DNA of 64,000 nucleotides from the NCBI GenBank assembly GCA_018883325.1, contig VEQH01000004.1:46010-110009 (forward strand), read 5' to 3'. This stretch comes from Flavobacteriales bacterium (GTDB taxonomy: Bacteria > Bacteroidota > Bacteroidia > Flavobacteriales_D > Crocinitomicaceae). This document shows positions 36,433-44,818 of the stretch, piece after piece. A program made the translations under genes and the position numbers. Each line of letters opens with the position of its first letter. The first letter of the stretch is position 1. The notes below the pieces were generated by a model. The model had not been told where the DNA came from and made no database searches. It was given only the letters and a program-made list of their open reading frames with translations.

Positions 36433-37715
36433 TGGAAAATTGGGCTGGAAATGTAAAATGGACACCGCAAGAAGTGTTGTTGCCAAAGACAGAGGATGAA
36501 ATTGCTGACATAATTAAAAAGGCAGCGAGTTCAGGTAAATCAATCCGAACGGTTGGTTCGCATCACTCGTTTACTCCTTTGTTAGCAACAGACAGCGTTT
36601 CCTTGAGTTTAGATGAAATGCAAGGTTTAATTTCGAAAGAAGCGAATAATCGAGCAATTGCTTGGGCAGGGACGAAATTGAAACGATTGAGTGAATTGCT
36701 TGCAGAAAATGGTTTAGCGCAAGAAAACATGGGCGATATTAATGTTCAAAGTTTGGCAGGTGCAATTTCTACAGGCACACACGGAACGGGGATTACGCTT
36801 GGAAGTGTTGGAACGCAAGTTGAAGAAATCACATTTGTCAATGGTTTGGGCGAGTTAGTCACGCTAAACGAAGAAAATAATTACCACGAATTCAAATGTG
36901 CGCAATTGTCACTCGGAAGTTTTGGGGTTATCACGCGAATGAAAGTTAGATGCAAGGAAGCTTACAATCTTGAATTAGACATTCGCAAAGAGAAATTGAG
37001 TGATGTGTTGGTGAATTTAGATGCAATTGTGAATGAAAATCGTCACTTTGAGTTTTACTCGATTCCAAATTCACAATGGTCGCAAACAAAACGTTCGAAT
37101 ATCGTAAGTCACGAAGCAGGTCACACGTCAAAATTAAGCGCATTCATCAATGATATCGTTTTGGAAAACTGGGCTTTACAGCTTTTATGTTCGATTAACA
37201 AAGCAATTCCTTCAAGTTCAAAAACGATTTCAAATATCATCGGTTCATTTATTTCAAACGAAAAGAAAGTTCAGCAAAGTCACAAGGTTTTCAGTACCGT
37301 TCGCAACGTGAAATTCACTGAAATGGAATACAATATTCCGTATGAAAATTACCAAGAAGTGGTGAAAGAAATGTTGAAGTTGATTGAAAAAAACAACTAC
37401 CGAATCAGTTTTCCGCAAGAGCACCGTTTCGTTCAAGCCGACGATATTTATTTGAGTCCAGCACACAATCGCAAGTCGGCGTACATTGCAAGTCACGTTT
37501 ATAAAGGAATGGACAATTCACGCTATTTCAAGGATTTAGAAGATTTGTTTGTAGCGCATGGCGGTCGACCTCATTGGGGTAAAATGCACACGCGAGATGC
37601 TGCCTTCTTCCGAAAAGCCTATCCGAAATTTGATGATTTCTTGCAAGTTAGAGTTAAACATGATCCAAATGGCGTGTTTTTAAATGCACATTTGAAAAAG
37701 GTTTTTGGACTGTGA
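36432..37715 (+). CDS. FAD-linked sugar-1,4-lactone oxidase
   Basis: The protein has an N-terminal PCMH FAD-binding domain (VLLPKTEDEIADIIKKA, then RTVGSHHSFTPL, and GDINVQSLAGAISTGTHGTG) and the C-terminal ALO domain ending HWGKMHTRD...YPKFDDFLQVRVKHDPNGVF, as in D-arabinono- and L-gulono-lactone oxidases. It probably oxidises an aldonolactone or alditol. I start at the ATG at 36432 (427 residues), which overlaps the upstream stop, instead of the ATG at 36420 four codons earlier. Confidence 0.9.
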   Translation: MENWAGNVKWTPQEVLLPKTEDEIADIIKKAASSGKSIRTVGSHHSFTPLLATDSVSLSLDEMQGLISKEANNRAIAWAGTKLKRLSELLAENGLAQENMGDINVQSLAGAISTGTHGTGITLGSVGTQVEEITFVNGLGELVTLNEENNYHEFKCAQLSLGSFGVITRMKVRCKEAYNLELDIRKEKLSDVLVNLDAIVNENRHFEFYSIPNSQWSQTKRSNIVSHEAGHTSKLSAFINDIVLENWALQLLCSINKAIPSSSKTISNIIGSFISNEKKVQQSHKVFSTVRNVKFTEMEYNIPYENYQEVVKEMLKLIEKNNYRISFPQEHRFVQADDIYLSPAHNRKSAYIASHVYKGMDNSRYFKDLEDLFVAHGGRPHWGKMHTRDAAFFRKAYPKFDDFLQVRVKHDPNGVFLNAHLKKVFGL

Positions 37716-37854
37716 ATTGATTGAATATTCAATTTACTGAAAAACAAATTGTTGATTTTTCATTTTGACATTCACACAAGCTAGTTTGTTGGTTTGCATT
37801 CATATTTGAACTTCGGTATTCAAACCGATTATTACATAGTAAAAAGAATATAAA

Positions 37855-39063
37855 ATGCCACTTAAAATACTACACACTTCCGATTGGCACATCGGGAAAC
37901 AACTTTTGAAGGTTGATTTTAATGAAGATATGGAATTATTTTTCAATTGGTTAATTGAAATTATTTCAAGTGAAAAAATAGATGTTTTATTGATGTCGGG
38001 CGACTTGTTTGATCAAGCAAATCCTGCACAATCGGCTTTGACGCAATACTATAAATTCCTAAAGCGCTTGATTCCTTTGGAATGTAAAATTATTATCACA
38101 GGCGGAAATCACGATTCGCCTTACGTATTGAATGCACCCAAAGAATTGTTGCAGTTTTTAGATATTGAAGTGATTGGTGGCGCACCTGAAAATCAACAAG
38201 AATTGTTTATTCCGATTGAGAAAAACGGTGAAAAAGTTGTCGTGGCTGCTGTTCCTTTTTTAAGGGATAAAGACATTCGTACAGCTGCGCCTGGAGAATC
38301 GTACGATGACAAAATGGAGCAAATCAAAGCAGGTTTGAAAGCGTATTTTGAAAATGTAAATAACTACTATTCAGAAAAATACAATGGATTTAACTATGTG
38401 GTAATGGCGCATTTATTTGCGCAAGGTGCACAAACTTCTGAAAGTGAGCGCGAAATCCAAATTGGGAATCAAGCAGGAATTGAAGCTGCGATTTTTGGCG
38501 ATGCTCCTGATTATGTTGCTTTGGGACACATTCATAAACCGCAAGCTGTTGGTTTTCCACATATTCGCTATTCAGGTTCGCCGATTTCATTGAGTTTCAG
38601 TGAGAAATTAGACCGCAAACAAGTCGTGATTTTGGACATTCAAAACGGCAAATTGAACACAGAACTACTTGAAATTCCGATTTTTAGACGTTTGGTAACG
38701 TTTGAAGGAACGCTTGCTGAAGTGAAAGAACAAATTTCTAGCTATAAACATCAATCCGTTCTTACAGATTTGGCAGAGTTGATTGTCAAAGAAGAAAACG
38801 AAAATGTGCAAACTATCAGGGACTTAGATGATTTGTTGTCGCGCGAGACGGAAAATGGTTTAGACATTGTCAAAGGAAAATTGGAGTTCGTCAATAAGAT
38901 TGCAGGAACTTCTTCTTTTATGAGGAAAGGGCAAAATATTTCTGATTTCAAGCCGGAAGAATTGTTTGAGAAGCGTTTGGCTTTGGAAGAGAACATTGCG
39001 AATCGCTCCGATTTAGTCAATGCGTTTAAGGAAATTATGGAACAAATAAGTGAGGTGAAATAG
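37855..39063 (+). CDS. sbcD: exonuclease SbcD (Mre11-like nuclease subunit)
   Basis: SbcD is the nuclease of the SbcCD complex that cuts hairpins and protein-blocked ends. The 402-residue protein has the metallophosphoesterase motifs HTSDWHIGK (7-15), MSGDLFD near 47, GGNHDSP near 84 and GHIHKPQ near 225, all complete. sbcC starts ten bases after the stop, forming the usual operon. Length is normal. Confidence 0.96.
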   Translation: MPLKILHTSDWHIGKQLLKVDFNEDMELFFNWLIEIISSEKIDVLLMSGDLFDQANPAQSALTQYYKFLKRLIPLECKIIITGGNHDSPYVLNAPKELLQFLDIEVIGGAPENQQELFIPIEKNGEKVVVAAVPFLRDKDIRTAAPGESYDDKMEQIKAGLKAYFENVNNYYSEKYNGFNYVVMAHLFAQGAQTSESEREIQIGNQAGIEAAIFGDAPDYVALGHIHKPQAVGFPHIRYSGSPISLSFSEKLDRKQVVILDIQNGKLNTELLEIPIFRRLVTFEGTLAEVKEQISSYKHQSVLTDLAELIVKEENENVQTIRDLDDLLSRETENGLDIVKGKLEFVNKIAGTSSFMRKGQNISDFKPEELFEKRLALEENIANRSDLVNAFKEIMEQISEVK

Positions 39064-39072
39064 GTTGAAGCG

Positions 39073-42000
39073 ATGAAAATACTTAAAGTTAAACTCAAAA
39101 ATATCCACTCGCTGAAAGGTGAACACGAAGTTGATTTTGCGAATGGAATCCTTGCGGATGCTGGTTTGTTTGTGATTACCGGTCCAACAGGTTCAGGGAA
39201 ATCTACAATTTTAGATGCGATTACTTTGGCTTTATACAACCGTATTCCGAGAAATGGAAATACGAAAATTTCGGAGAAAACAATCGAAGACGAAGGTATC
39301 ATTCTAACCAAAAACACAGAGGATTGTTACTCGGAAGTTACCTATCAAGTAGGTGAGAAGGTTTACCGTTCAACTTGGTCGATAAGTAGAGCGCGCACAA
39401 ATACTTTACGCTCTCGAAAACAGGAACTTATCAATGAAGAAACAGGCGAAATTATCATTGAAGGAAAAGAAACTGTTCCTGCCAAAAATGAGGAAATCAT
39501 TGGATTAAGTTACGATCAGTTTGTGCAATCGTTGATTTTGGCGCAAGGTCAATTTTCAAAGTTGTTACTCGCAGGCAAAGACGAACGCAATAAATTGTTG
39601 GAGAAAATTACAGGTTCTGAAGTTTACCGAACAATCGGAATAAAAGTTTTTGAAAAATATACTTCTAGCAAAAAAGCGGTTGATGACCAAAAGCTGAAAA
39701 TGGGTGAAATTGTGCTTTTATCCGATAAGCAAGAACTTGAATTACAGCAGTTTATTTCAGAGAACGAACCCAAACGTTTACAGTTAAAATCAGAGCAAGA
39801 TCTTTCTAAAAATTTACTGGAAGTCAAAACGAAAATTCAAAAATTGACAGCTGAAAGTTTGACAAATCAAGAGAATTGGGTTGAATTAGTCCGCAAACTT
39901 GAACTTCTGGAGCCAGAAAAACAAAAACTCAACAAACACATTGAATTAGCATCTTTTCAAAATGAGTACCGCACGATTCGTTTACAGGAAAAAACAAAGT
40001 CGGAGCTTCAAGCGCGTTTAGCATTTTTACAAGAACGTGAAACTACTTTAAAATCAGAACAACAATCGCTTTTAATAAGTGTAAGTAAATTATTGAATGA
40101 TAATATTTTAGAAATAGATTTTGAAATAAAATTAAACACATTTAAACAACTAATTCTAACTTTTCAAGCCAAAGAATTAGAATTGAAAAATCAAATTGAC
40201 GCTTTCAATCGACAGCTTACGGAGGCATTAAAAAGATTGAAAAATGAACAATTTGAAATTGAAAAATCGAACCAAAATAAAACATTTATTCTTCAAGAAA
40301 TCGCAAAAATCAACACTTTTTCGGCGAGCTTAAATCTAACAGATTCCTCAGAAATTGCTGTAAATAAAAGTAAACTAAAAGATGAATTGAATTTAGTTAA
40401 TGTATTGATTAAGAATAAAAATATTTTCAATTTACAGTCTGCTCAAAATCAAAAAATAACGCGAGAAATATTGGATTTGAAAGCTTCAAATGAAAATAAT
40501 GAAGCACAACAAAAAGAATTGACCTTACGCTTTGAAAATTTGCAACCAAAACTCGAAAGCAAAAGAAAAGAAGTGGAGCAACTAAAAAAGGAGCAAAGTT
40601 TGGAAGAACACCGCAAACATTTGGTTGAAAATGAACCTTGTCCGCTTTGTGGGGCTTTGGATCATCCTTTTGCTGTCGCTTACGAAGAACGTTTGTTGGA
40701 TGCATTGCAAGCGCAATTATTGACCTTGGAAACCGAACTGAAATCCATTGAAAAAGAGCAAACCAAACTAAAAACTGCCAACGATTTAGCACTAAAATCA
40801 ATTGCCGCGAAGCAAGAAGAAATTCAAGCAAATCAGTCTAAATTTGAAAAGATTGAACAAGAAATTAGAACTACTTGTGAGCAATTGTCTTGGGATTTTA
40901 ATGAAGAATTGGACGTTTGGGAACAAAATTTCGAGCAGATTTCAATTCAATTGCAAGAATTAGAAAGCCTTGAAAGGCAATTGCGCATACAATCTGTTTT
41001 GCAGGAAATCGTGGTGCAACTTGAAGAACGTGAGCAATTTCAAGTAGAATTGGAACAAATTTCAATGGAACGAAGTAAATTATATGCTGGAACAAACATC
41101 GAAACAGAAGTTTCGACTTACTTGAAAAATTGGACGGAAAACGCCATTAATTTAAAAGCTTGTTTGGAAGAATCTGAATTGAAAAACAAGGAGTTAACCA
41201 TTTTAAACAAGGAATTGCAGGAGAATTTGGAAAAATTGCTTGCTGCTTTGCGTGAAAAGTCCATTCAATCTTTGGAGGAATTTGATCAACACTTACTTTC
41301 CGAAAATTCAGCAGAAGCAATTCGTACAAAAGTGAGTCAGTTGGACATTCAAAAAGCCAAATTGGAGCAAGAAAAAGTGCGTATTCAATCGGAATTAGTT
41401 GAAAATCAATCGAAAGACGATTTGACACAAACACAGCAGCAATTGGAGCTTTTGGTGAAAGAATTGGAAAATAACATCCAAGCAATTTCAGAATCCATTG
41501 GTGCCAATCGCAAGCAACTTGAGACCAATAACGAAGCAAAAACGCGTTTGGCAAGTAGTTTAGCGACTTTGGAATTGCTGAACAAAGACCTCGATTTGTG
41601 GACGACGATGAACAAATTAATCGGCGACAGCACTGGAAAACGCTTTTCAGACTTCGTGCAAGATTTGACTTTGACGCAACTAATTGCTTTTGGAAACGAG
41701 CGTTTGAAAAGTTTTTCAGATCGCTATTTATTGGCGGTTCCACAGCGCAACGAATCGACCTCATTGCAAGTAATCGACACGCACATGGGCAATACGCGCC
41801 GTTCAGTGAGTTCGCTTTCGGGAGGTGAAACGTTCAAATTGAGTTTGGCACTTGCTTTCGGCTTGTCGGATTTGGCAGCGAAAAATGTCAACATCGAGTC
41901 CTTGTTCATCGACGAAGGATTCGGAACCCTCGACCCAGAATCATTGGATCAGGCAATCACGATTTTGGAAGAAATGCAGCACAAAAACAACAAATCCATC

Positions 42001-42099
42001 GGAATCATTTCGCACGTTGGTGAGTTAAAAGACCGTATCGGTGCAAAAATCAAATTGGTCAACACAGGCGGCGGTTACAGTAGGATAGAGGTGGAGTGA
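39073..42099 (+). CDS. sbcC: exonuclease SbcC (Rad50-like ATPase subunit)
   Basis: The 1,008-residue SMC-type ATPase has Walker A GPTGSGKS (37-44), two long coiled-coil arms, the zinc hook CPLC at Cys523/Cys526, the signature SLSGGETFKLSLALAFGLS near 917 and Walker B LFIDEGFGTLD near 945. Everything needed for the SbcCD complex is present. Coiled-coil content is high in Gln/Glu/Lys. It is the second gene of the sbcDC operon and the last intact core gene before the accessory stretch at 42.1-44.6 kb. Confidence 0.96.
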   Translation: MKILKVKLKNIHSLKGEHEVDFANGILADAGLFVITGPTGSGKSTILDAITLALYNRIPRNGNTKISEKTIEDEGIILTKNTEDCYSEVTYQVGEKVYRSTWSISRARTNTLRSRKQELINEETGEIIIEGKETVPAKNEEIIGLSYDQFVQSLILAQGQFSKLLLAGKDERNKLLEKITGSEVYRTIGIKVFEKYTSSKKAVDDQKLKMGEIVLLSDKQELELQQFISENEPKRLQLKSEQDLSKNLLEVKTKIQKLTAESLTNQENWVELVRKLELLEPEKQKLNKHIELASFQNEYRTIRLQEKTKSELQARLAFLQERETTLKSEQQSLLISVSKLLNDNILEIDFEIKLNTFKQLILTFQAKELELKNQIDAFNRQLTEALKRLKNEQFEIEKSNQNKTFILQEIAKINTFSASLNLTDSSEIAVNKSKLKDELNLVNVLIKNKNIFNLQSAQNQKITREILDLKASNENNEAQQKELTLRFENLQPKLESKRKEVEQLKKEQSLEEHRKHLVENEPCPLCGALDHPFAVAYEERLLDALQAQLLTLETELKSIEKEQTKLKTANDLALKSIAAKQEEIQANQSKFEKIEQEIRTTCEQLSWDFNEELDVWEQNFEQISIQLQELESLERQLRIQSVLQEIVVQLEEREQFQVELEQISMERSKLYAGTNIETEVSTYLKNWTENAINLKACLEESELKNKELTILNKELQENLEKLLAALREKSIQSLEEFDQHLLSENSAEAIRTKVSQLDIQKAKLEQEKVRIQSELVENQSKDDLTQTQQQLELLVKELENNIQAISESIGANRKQLETNNEAKTRLASSLATLELLNKDLDLWTTMNKLIGDSTGKRFSDFVQDLTLTQLIAFGNERLKSFSDRYLLAVPQRNESTSLQVIDTHMGNTRRSVSSLSGGETFKLSLALAFGLSDLAAKNVNIESLFIDEGFGTLDPESLDQAITILEEMQHKNNKSIGIISHVGELKDRIGAKIKLVNTGGGYSRIEVE

Positions 42100-42292
42100 T
42101 TTGTTTTCAATTGGAAGAAAAGATGTGGAGGATTTTGGAGTTTTTTCTGTAAAAATGAATCAAATCTTTAGCAATTTTTAAATCGTGCTCCATCAAACTT
42201 TCAAAAAATCCTTTTGGCAATTAGTTCAAATAAATTCCTATTTTTGGAGATAGACGAATTATTGTTCCCTTTACTTTTACATTCAAAACCTA

Positions 42293-42503
42293 ATGCCTCT
42301 ATTTCAAAAATCGGTACTTAAAAAATACATTCTAGACCAAGAAACAACGGTTGGTTGATGTGCTTTTCGAAGAAAACAAAAAGAAAGCGCTATAAATCAA
42401 ATCACAAATTGACCAAACCGATAAAGAAATTGACCAAATGGTTTATGAATTGTATCGCTTGACGGAGGAGGAGATTAAGATTATCTGCGATGCAACTTTG
42501 TAG
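42293..42503 (+). pseudogene. remnant of a type IIG-like restriction-modification gene, interior deleted
   Basis: An ATG at 42293 starts MPLFQKSVLKKYI, the opening I know from Eco57I-like DNA methyltransferase/restriction proteins (usually about 1,000 residues). After 21 codons a TGA at 42356 ends it. In the frame ending at the TAG at 42501-42503, sequence resembling the C-terminus of the same family follows (VLFEENKKKAL, a stop, then SQIDQTDKEIDQMVYELYRLTEEEIKII). The middle of the gene, with all methylase and nuclease motifs, is gone. The remainder of the 42100-42697 gap shows no intact gene. Confidence 0.6.
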
Positions 42504-42566
42504 TGTGGAGAATGTCTGAACGTTGATTTTTGTGATTCAATGATTTCTGAGATCAGGGTGTGTTAG
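42442..42566 (+). repeat. direct repeat copy A (restriction gene tail plus downstream sequence)
   Basis: This segment covers the end of the restriction-gene remnant and about 60 bases beyond. Its best-conserved part, TTGATTTTTGTGATT then TGATTTCTGAGATCAG and TGTTAG, recurs in the same orientation at 44402-44499, beyond the AbiH gene. The two copies differ by point changes and a deletion of about 30 bases. Confidence 0.6.
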
Positions 42567-42697
42567 AGAATCATGTCTATTACAGCAATCTAATAAATCT
42601 TAGTCAAGACAGTTTTTAAATTAATTACTGCGCTTTTCATCAAAAAAAAAATGAAATTAAGAAAGTTTAAAGCTTATTTTTCACTAACTTAACGTTC

Positions 42698-43093
42698 ATG
42701 ATTAATGAACAATACAAATATTCTGATTTAACTTCAAAAGTGATTGGTTGCGCTATGAGAGTTCATTCTGCTTTAGGAAATGGTTTCCAAGAAGTCATTT
42801 ATCAACGTGCTTTAGCGATTGAATTTCAATTAATTGAAATCCCTTTTTCACGTGAATTTGAAATGCCAATTTACTATCATAATCGGCAAATTGGAACAAG
42901 ACGAGTTGATTTTTTAGTTGCTGATGTGTTATCAGTTGAGTTAAAAGCTGTCACAAATTTGGAGGATGTACATTTTGCACAAGCGATTAACTATTTAGAA
43001 GCTTATAACCTCGAACTGGGTTTACTAATTAATTTCGGCGAACGCAGTTTGAATTTTAAACGATTACAGAATAAAAAATATAAAAATCAATAA
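42698..43093 (+). CDS. GxxExxY family protein
   Basis: The 131-residue protein carries the family signature G-F-Q-E-V-I-Y (29-35). The core has a PD-(D/E)xK nuclease-like arrangement: Asp71 in VDFLVA and Glu81-Leu-Lys83 in VELKAV, followed by the HFAQAINYL helix. Members are common in Bacteroidota, often in intergenic or accessory regions, and their role is unknown; a nuclease function is inferred from the motif. The neighbours are a dead restriction gene and AbiH. Confidence 0.92.
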   Translation: MINEQYKYSDLTSKVIGCAMRVHSALGNGFQEVIYQRALAIEFQLIEIPFSREFEMPIYYHNRQIGTRRVDFLVADVLSVELKAVTNLEDVHFAQAINYLEAYNLELGLLINFGERSLNFKRLQNKKYKNQ

Positions 43094-43095
43094 CA

Positions 43096-43132
43096 ATCAG
43101 AAAATCAAATGAATCACGGTTCAGACAATTGA
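43096..43132 (-). repeat. possible degenerate inverted copy of the flanking repeat
   Basis: TCAGAAAATCAAATGAATCAC followed by GTTCAGACA resembles the reverse complement of copy A (TCAGAAATCATTGAATCAC ... GTTCAGACA) with about ten bases missing. It lies between the GxxExxY and AbiH genes. The match is short and partial. Confidence 0.3.
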
Positions 43133-43165
43133 TGAATGGGATTTTCAAAAACAAATAATTTATAA

Positions 43166-44263
43166 ATGAATAGAATCGTAATCATCGGCAACGGATTTGA
43201 CTTAGCGCAAGGTTTGAAAACTAGCTATGAGGATTTTTTGGTTGATTTGATTAAAACTCAAGTTTTCAATTTATTAAAAAATAAAAAGGAATATGATACG
43301 ACACTATTTAAAGTAGAATGTCTAAATTCTCACCCTTCTGTAATTGATGAACCTTTAAAAGATGTAAGGACCTTCGAACAACTTTGCAAAAATGTTGCTG
43401 GGGTAGATAAGAAAATGGTTTACACAGATAATTCAAAAAGCTACAAATTTACTTTTAGCACGAATTCTAGTTTTTTTAGAAGTTTAATTGGAAATAAAAC
43501 TTGGACTGATATTGAAAAGGCTTATTATAATCAGTTATTAGCTTTATTCGGAAATATAATAGGTTCTAATTTTAGAGAGGATTTAGTTAAACTCAATTCT
43601 GATTTTGCATTTTTGAAAACGAAACTTATTGAATACCTAAAAAAAACAACTGAACACTATAATGAAAGAAACTATTTTGATAGCCCTTTTAGAACTGATT
43701 TAGAAAATTGCATTGATCCAGAAAAAACTCAAACTTCACTAAGTCAATATGTTAACAAGATTGACCTATGTTTGTTTCTAAACTTCAATTATACAAATAC
43801 CTTAAAACCATTCATTGAGAGAAATTTAACGAATTGTCGAGAAATTCAAATACACGGTAATATGAACAATCCAGATTCCATCATTTTTGGTTATGGCGAT
43901 GATACTTCCAATTCCAAATACAAAGAACTAGAAGATGCTGACATTCGAGAATTATTAGAAAACTTCAAATCGATTCATTATCCTAAAACCAAACACTATA
44001 ATTATTTAATGGATATTGTTGAGTCAAACCCATTTGATGTTATTGTTTTAGGTCATTCAATGGGCTTATCAGATAGAGTTTTGTTAGAAAGTATTTTTGA
44101 ACACGAAAATTGTAAAGCAATTCGTTTGTTTCACAGAGGGAATAAACGTTCTTTCGAAGATAAAGTGATAGCTATTTCTCGTCATTTTAAAGACAAACAA
44201 AAAATGCGTAGAAAAATTGTAGATTTTGATCCAAATGATGTTTTAGGAGGGTTTAAAGAATAA
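43166..44263 (+). CDS. AbiH family abortive phage infection protein
   Basis: The 365-residue protein begins with the AbiH pattern IVIIGNGFDLAQGLKTSYEDFL and contains LFLNFNYTNTL near 210, IHGNMNNPDSIIFGYGDD near 230, and VLGHSMGLSDRVLLESIFEH near 295, the conserved blocks of AbiH (bacteriophage abortive infection). The family fold recalls SIR2-like NAD-binding proteins, so NAD-related toxicity is possible, but the mechanism is not established. Full length, no breaks. It is enclosed by degenerate direct repeats, suggesting it was acquired. Confidence 0.92.
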   Translation: MNRIVIIGNGFDLAQGLKTSYEDFLVDLIKTQVFNLLKNKKEYDTTLFKVECLNSHPSVIDEPLKDVRTFEQLCKNVAGVDKKMVYTDNSKSYKFTFSTNSSFFRSLIGNKTWTDIEKAYYNQLLALFGNIIGSNFREDLVKLNSDFAFLKTKLIEYLKKTTEHYNERNYFDSPFRTDLENCIDPEKTQTSLSQYVNKIDLCLFLNFNYTNTLKPFIERNLTNCREIQIHGNMNNPDSIIFGYGDDTSNSKYKELEDADIRELLENFKSIHYPKTKHYNYLMDIVESNPFDVIVLGHSMGLSDRVLLESIFEHENCKAIRLFHRGNKRSFEDKVIAISRHFKDKQKMRRKIVDFDPNDVLGGFKE

Positions 44264-44401
44264 TTCTAAAAATCAAGCTTTAGAGAATTGAATTTTTATT
44301 TTGGGTAAGCACTCCCAACCCTTAGATAATTTTCTTTTTAAATAACAAGTAATCAGAGAAGTTCAATTGCATTTCTACAATCAACTCTCAGATACCAAGA
44401 A

Positions 44402-44499
44402 TTTATACTATTATCATCCGTTGGAGCGGGGAGGAGATTGGAAATTGTCAGTACTTTGATTTTTGTGATTTAGTGATTTCTGAGATCAGAATTTGTTAG
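44402..44499 (+). repeat. direct repeat copy B beyond AbiH
   Basis: This matches 42442-42566 in direct orientation. The first part (TTTATACTATTATCATCCG then GGGGAGGAGATT) aligns with the LYRLTEEEI-coding end of the restriction remnant; the second part (TTGATTTTTGTGATT, TGATTTCTGAGATCAG, TGTTAG) aligns with the sequence after that gene. It is the only structure I see in the 44264-44627 gap apart from the terminator. Confidence 0.55.
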
Positions 44500-44583
44500 G
44501 AAGTAAGGAAAATCAAACAAAGTATTAATTTTCTACTAATTAAAACTATCGAATCAATTTGTGGGGAAGATGTAGGGAAATAA

Positions 44584-44620
44584 AAAAGCCAACTTATTGA
44601 TTTACAACTTGTTGGCTTTT
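44584..44620 (-). terminator. Rho-independent terminator of the tRNA gene
   Basis: Read on the minus strand, AAAAGCCAAC and GTTGGCTTTTTT flank a loop of about 17 bases and are followed by a T-run, just downstream of the tRNA at 44628-44701. Confidence 0.7.
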
Positions 44621-44627
44621 GTTTTCG

Positions 44628-44701
44628 TGGTCCCACTTGGAATCGAACCAAGCACCTACTGATTATGAGTCAGTTGCTCTAACCGAATGAGCTATAGGAC
44701 C
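44628..44701 (-). tRNA. tRNA with CAT anticodon (Met or lysidine-type Ile2)
   Basis: The 74-base cloverleaf is complete: acceptor GGTCCTA/TGGGACC with discriminator A, D-stem GCTC/GAGC, anticodon stem ACTGA/TCAGT around loop CTCATAA (anticodon CAT) and T-stem CTTGG/CCAAG with TTCGATT. CCA is not encoded. It is not an initiator (paired first position). The GGYCCTW-type acceptor and GACTCATAATC arm resemble tRNA-Ile2, read after lysidine modification, but elongator Met cannot be excluded. Confidence 0.92.
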
Positions 44702-44818
44702 ATTCCGAATTAAATCGGAGTGCAAAAATAATATATTCTTTGATTTTTCAAACGAATTTCTTAATAAAAGTGTAAAAAAGCGAATAATATATTTCACCAC
44801 AATTGCTAAATTTACAAG

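Noticed and set aside
41147..41764. Long minus-strand open frame inside sbcC.
   Set aside because: It is the antisense shadow of the SbcC coiled-coil coding sequence.
42120..42240. Minus-strand peptide-like stretch (GFFESLMEHDLKIAKDL...) in the gap after sbcC.
   Set aside because: It is short, has a stop directly before it, and no recognisable family; it may be a decayed fragment but is not supported.
44401..44430. Second restriction-gene tail as an independent gene.
   Set aside because: Only about 30 bases match; it is treated as part of repeat copy B, not as a pseudogene.
42100..44627. CRISPR array or Cas genes beside the defence spot.
   Set aside because: No regular short repeats with spacers and no cas-like frames are visible anywhere in the window.
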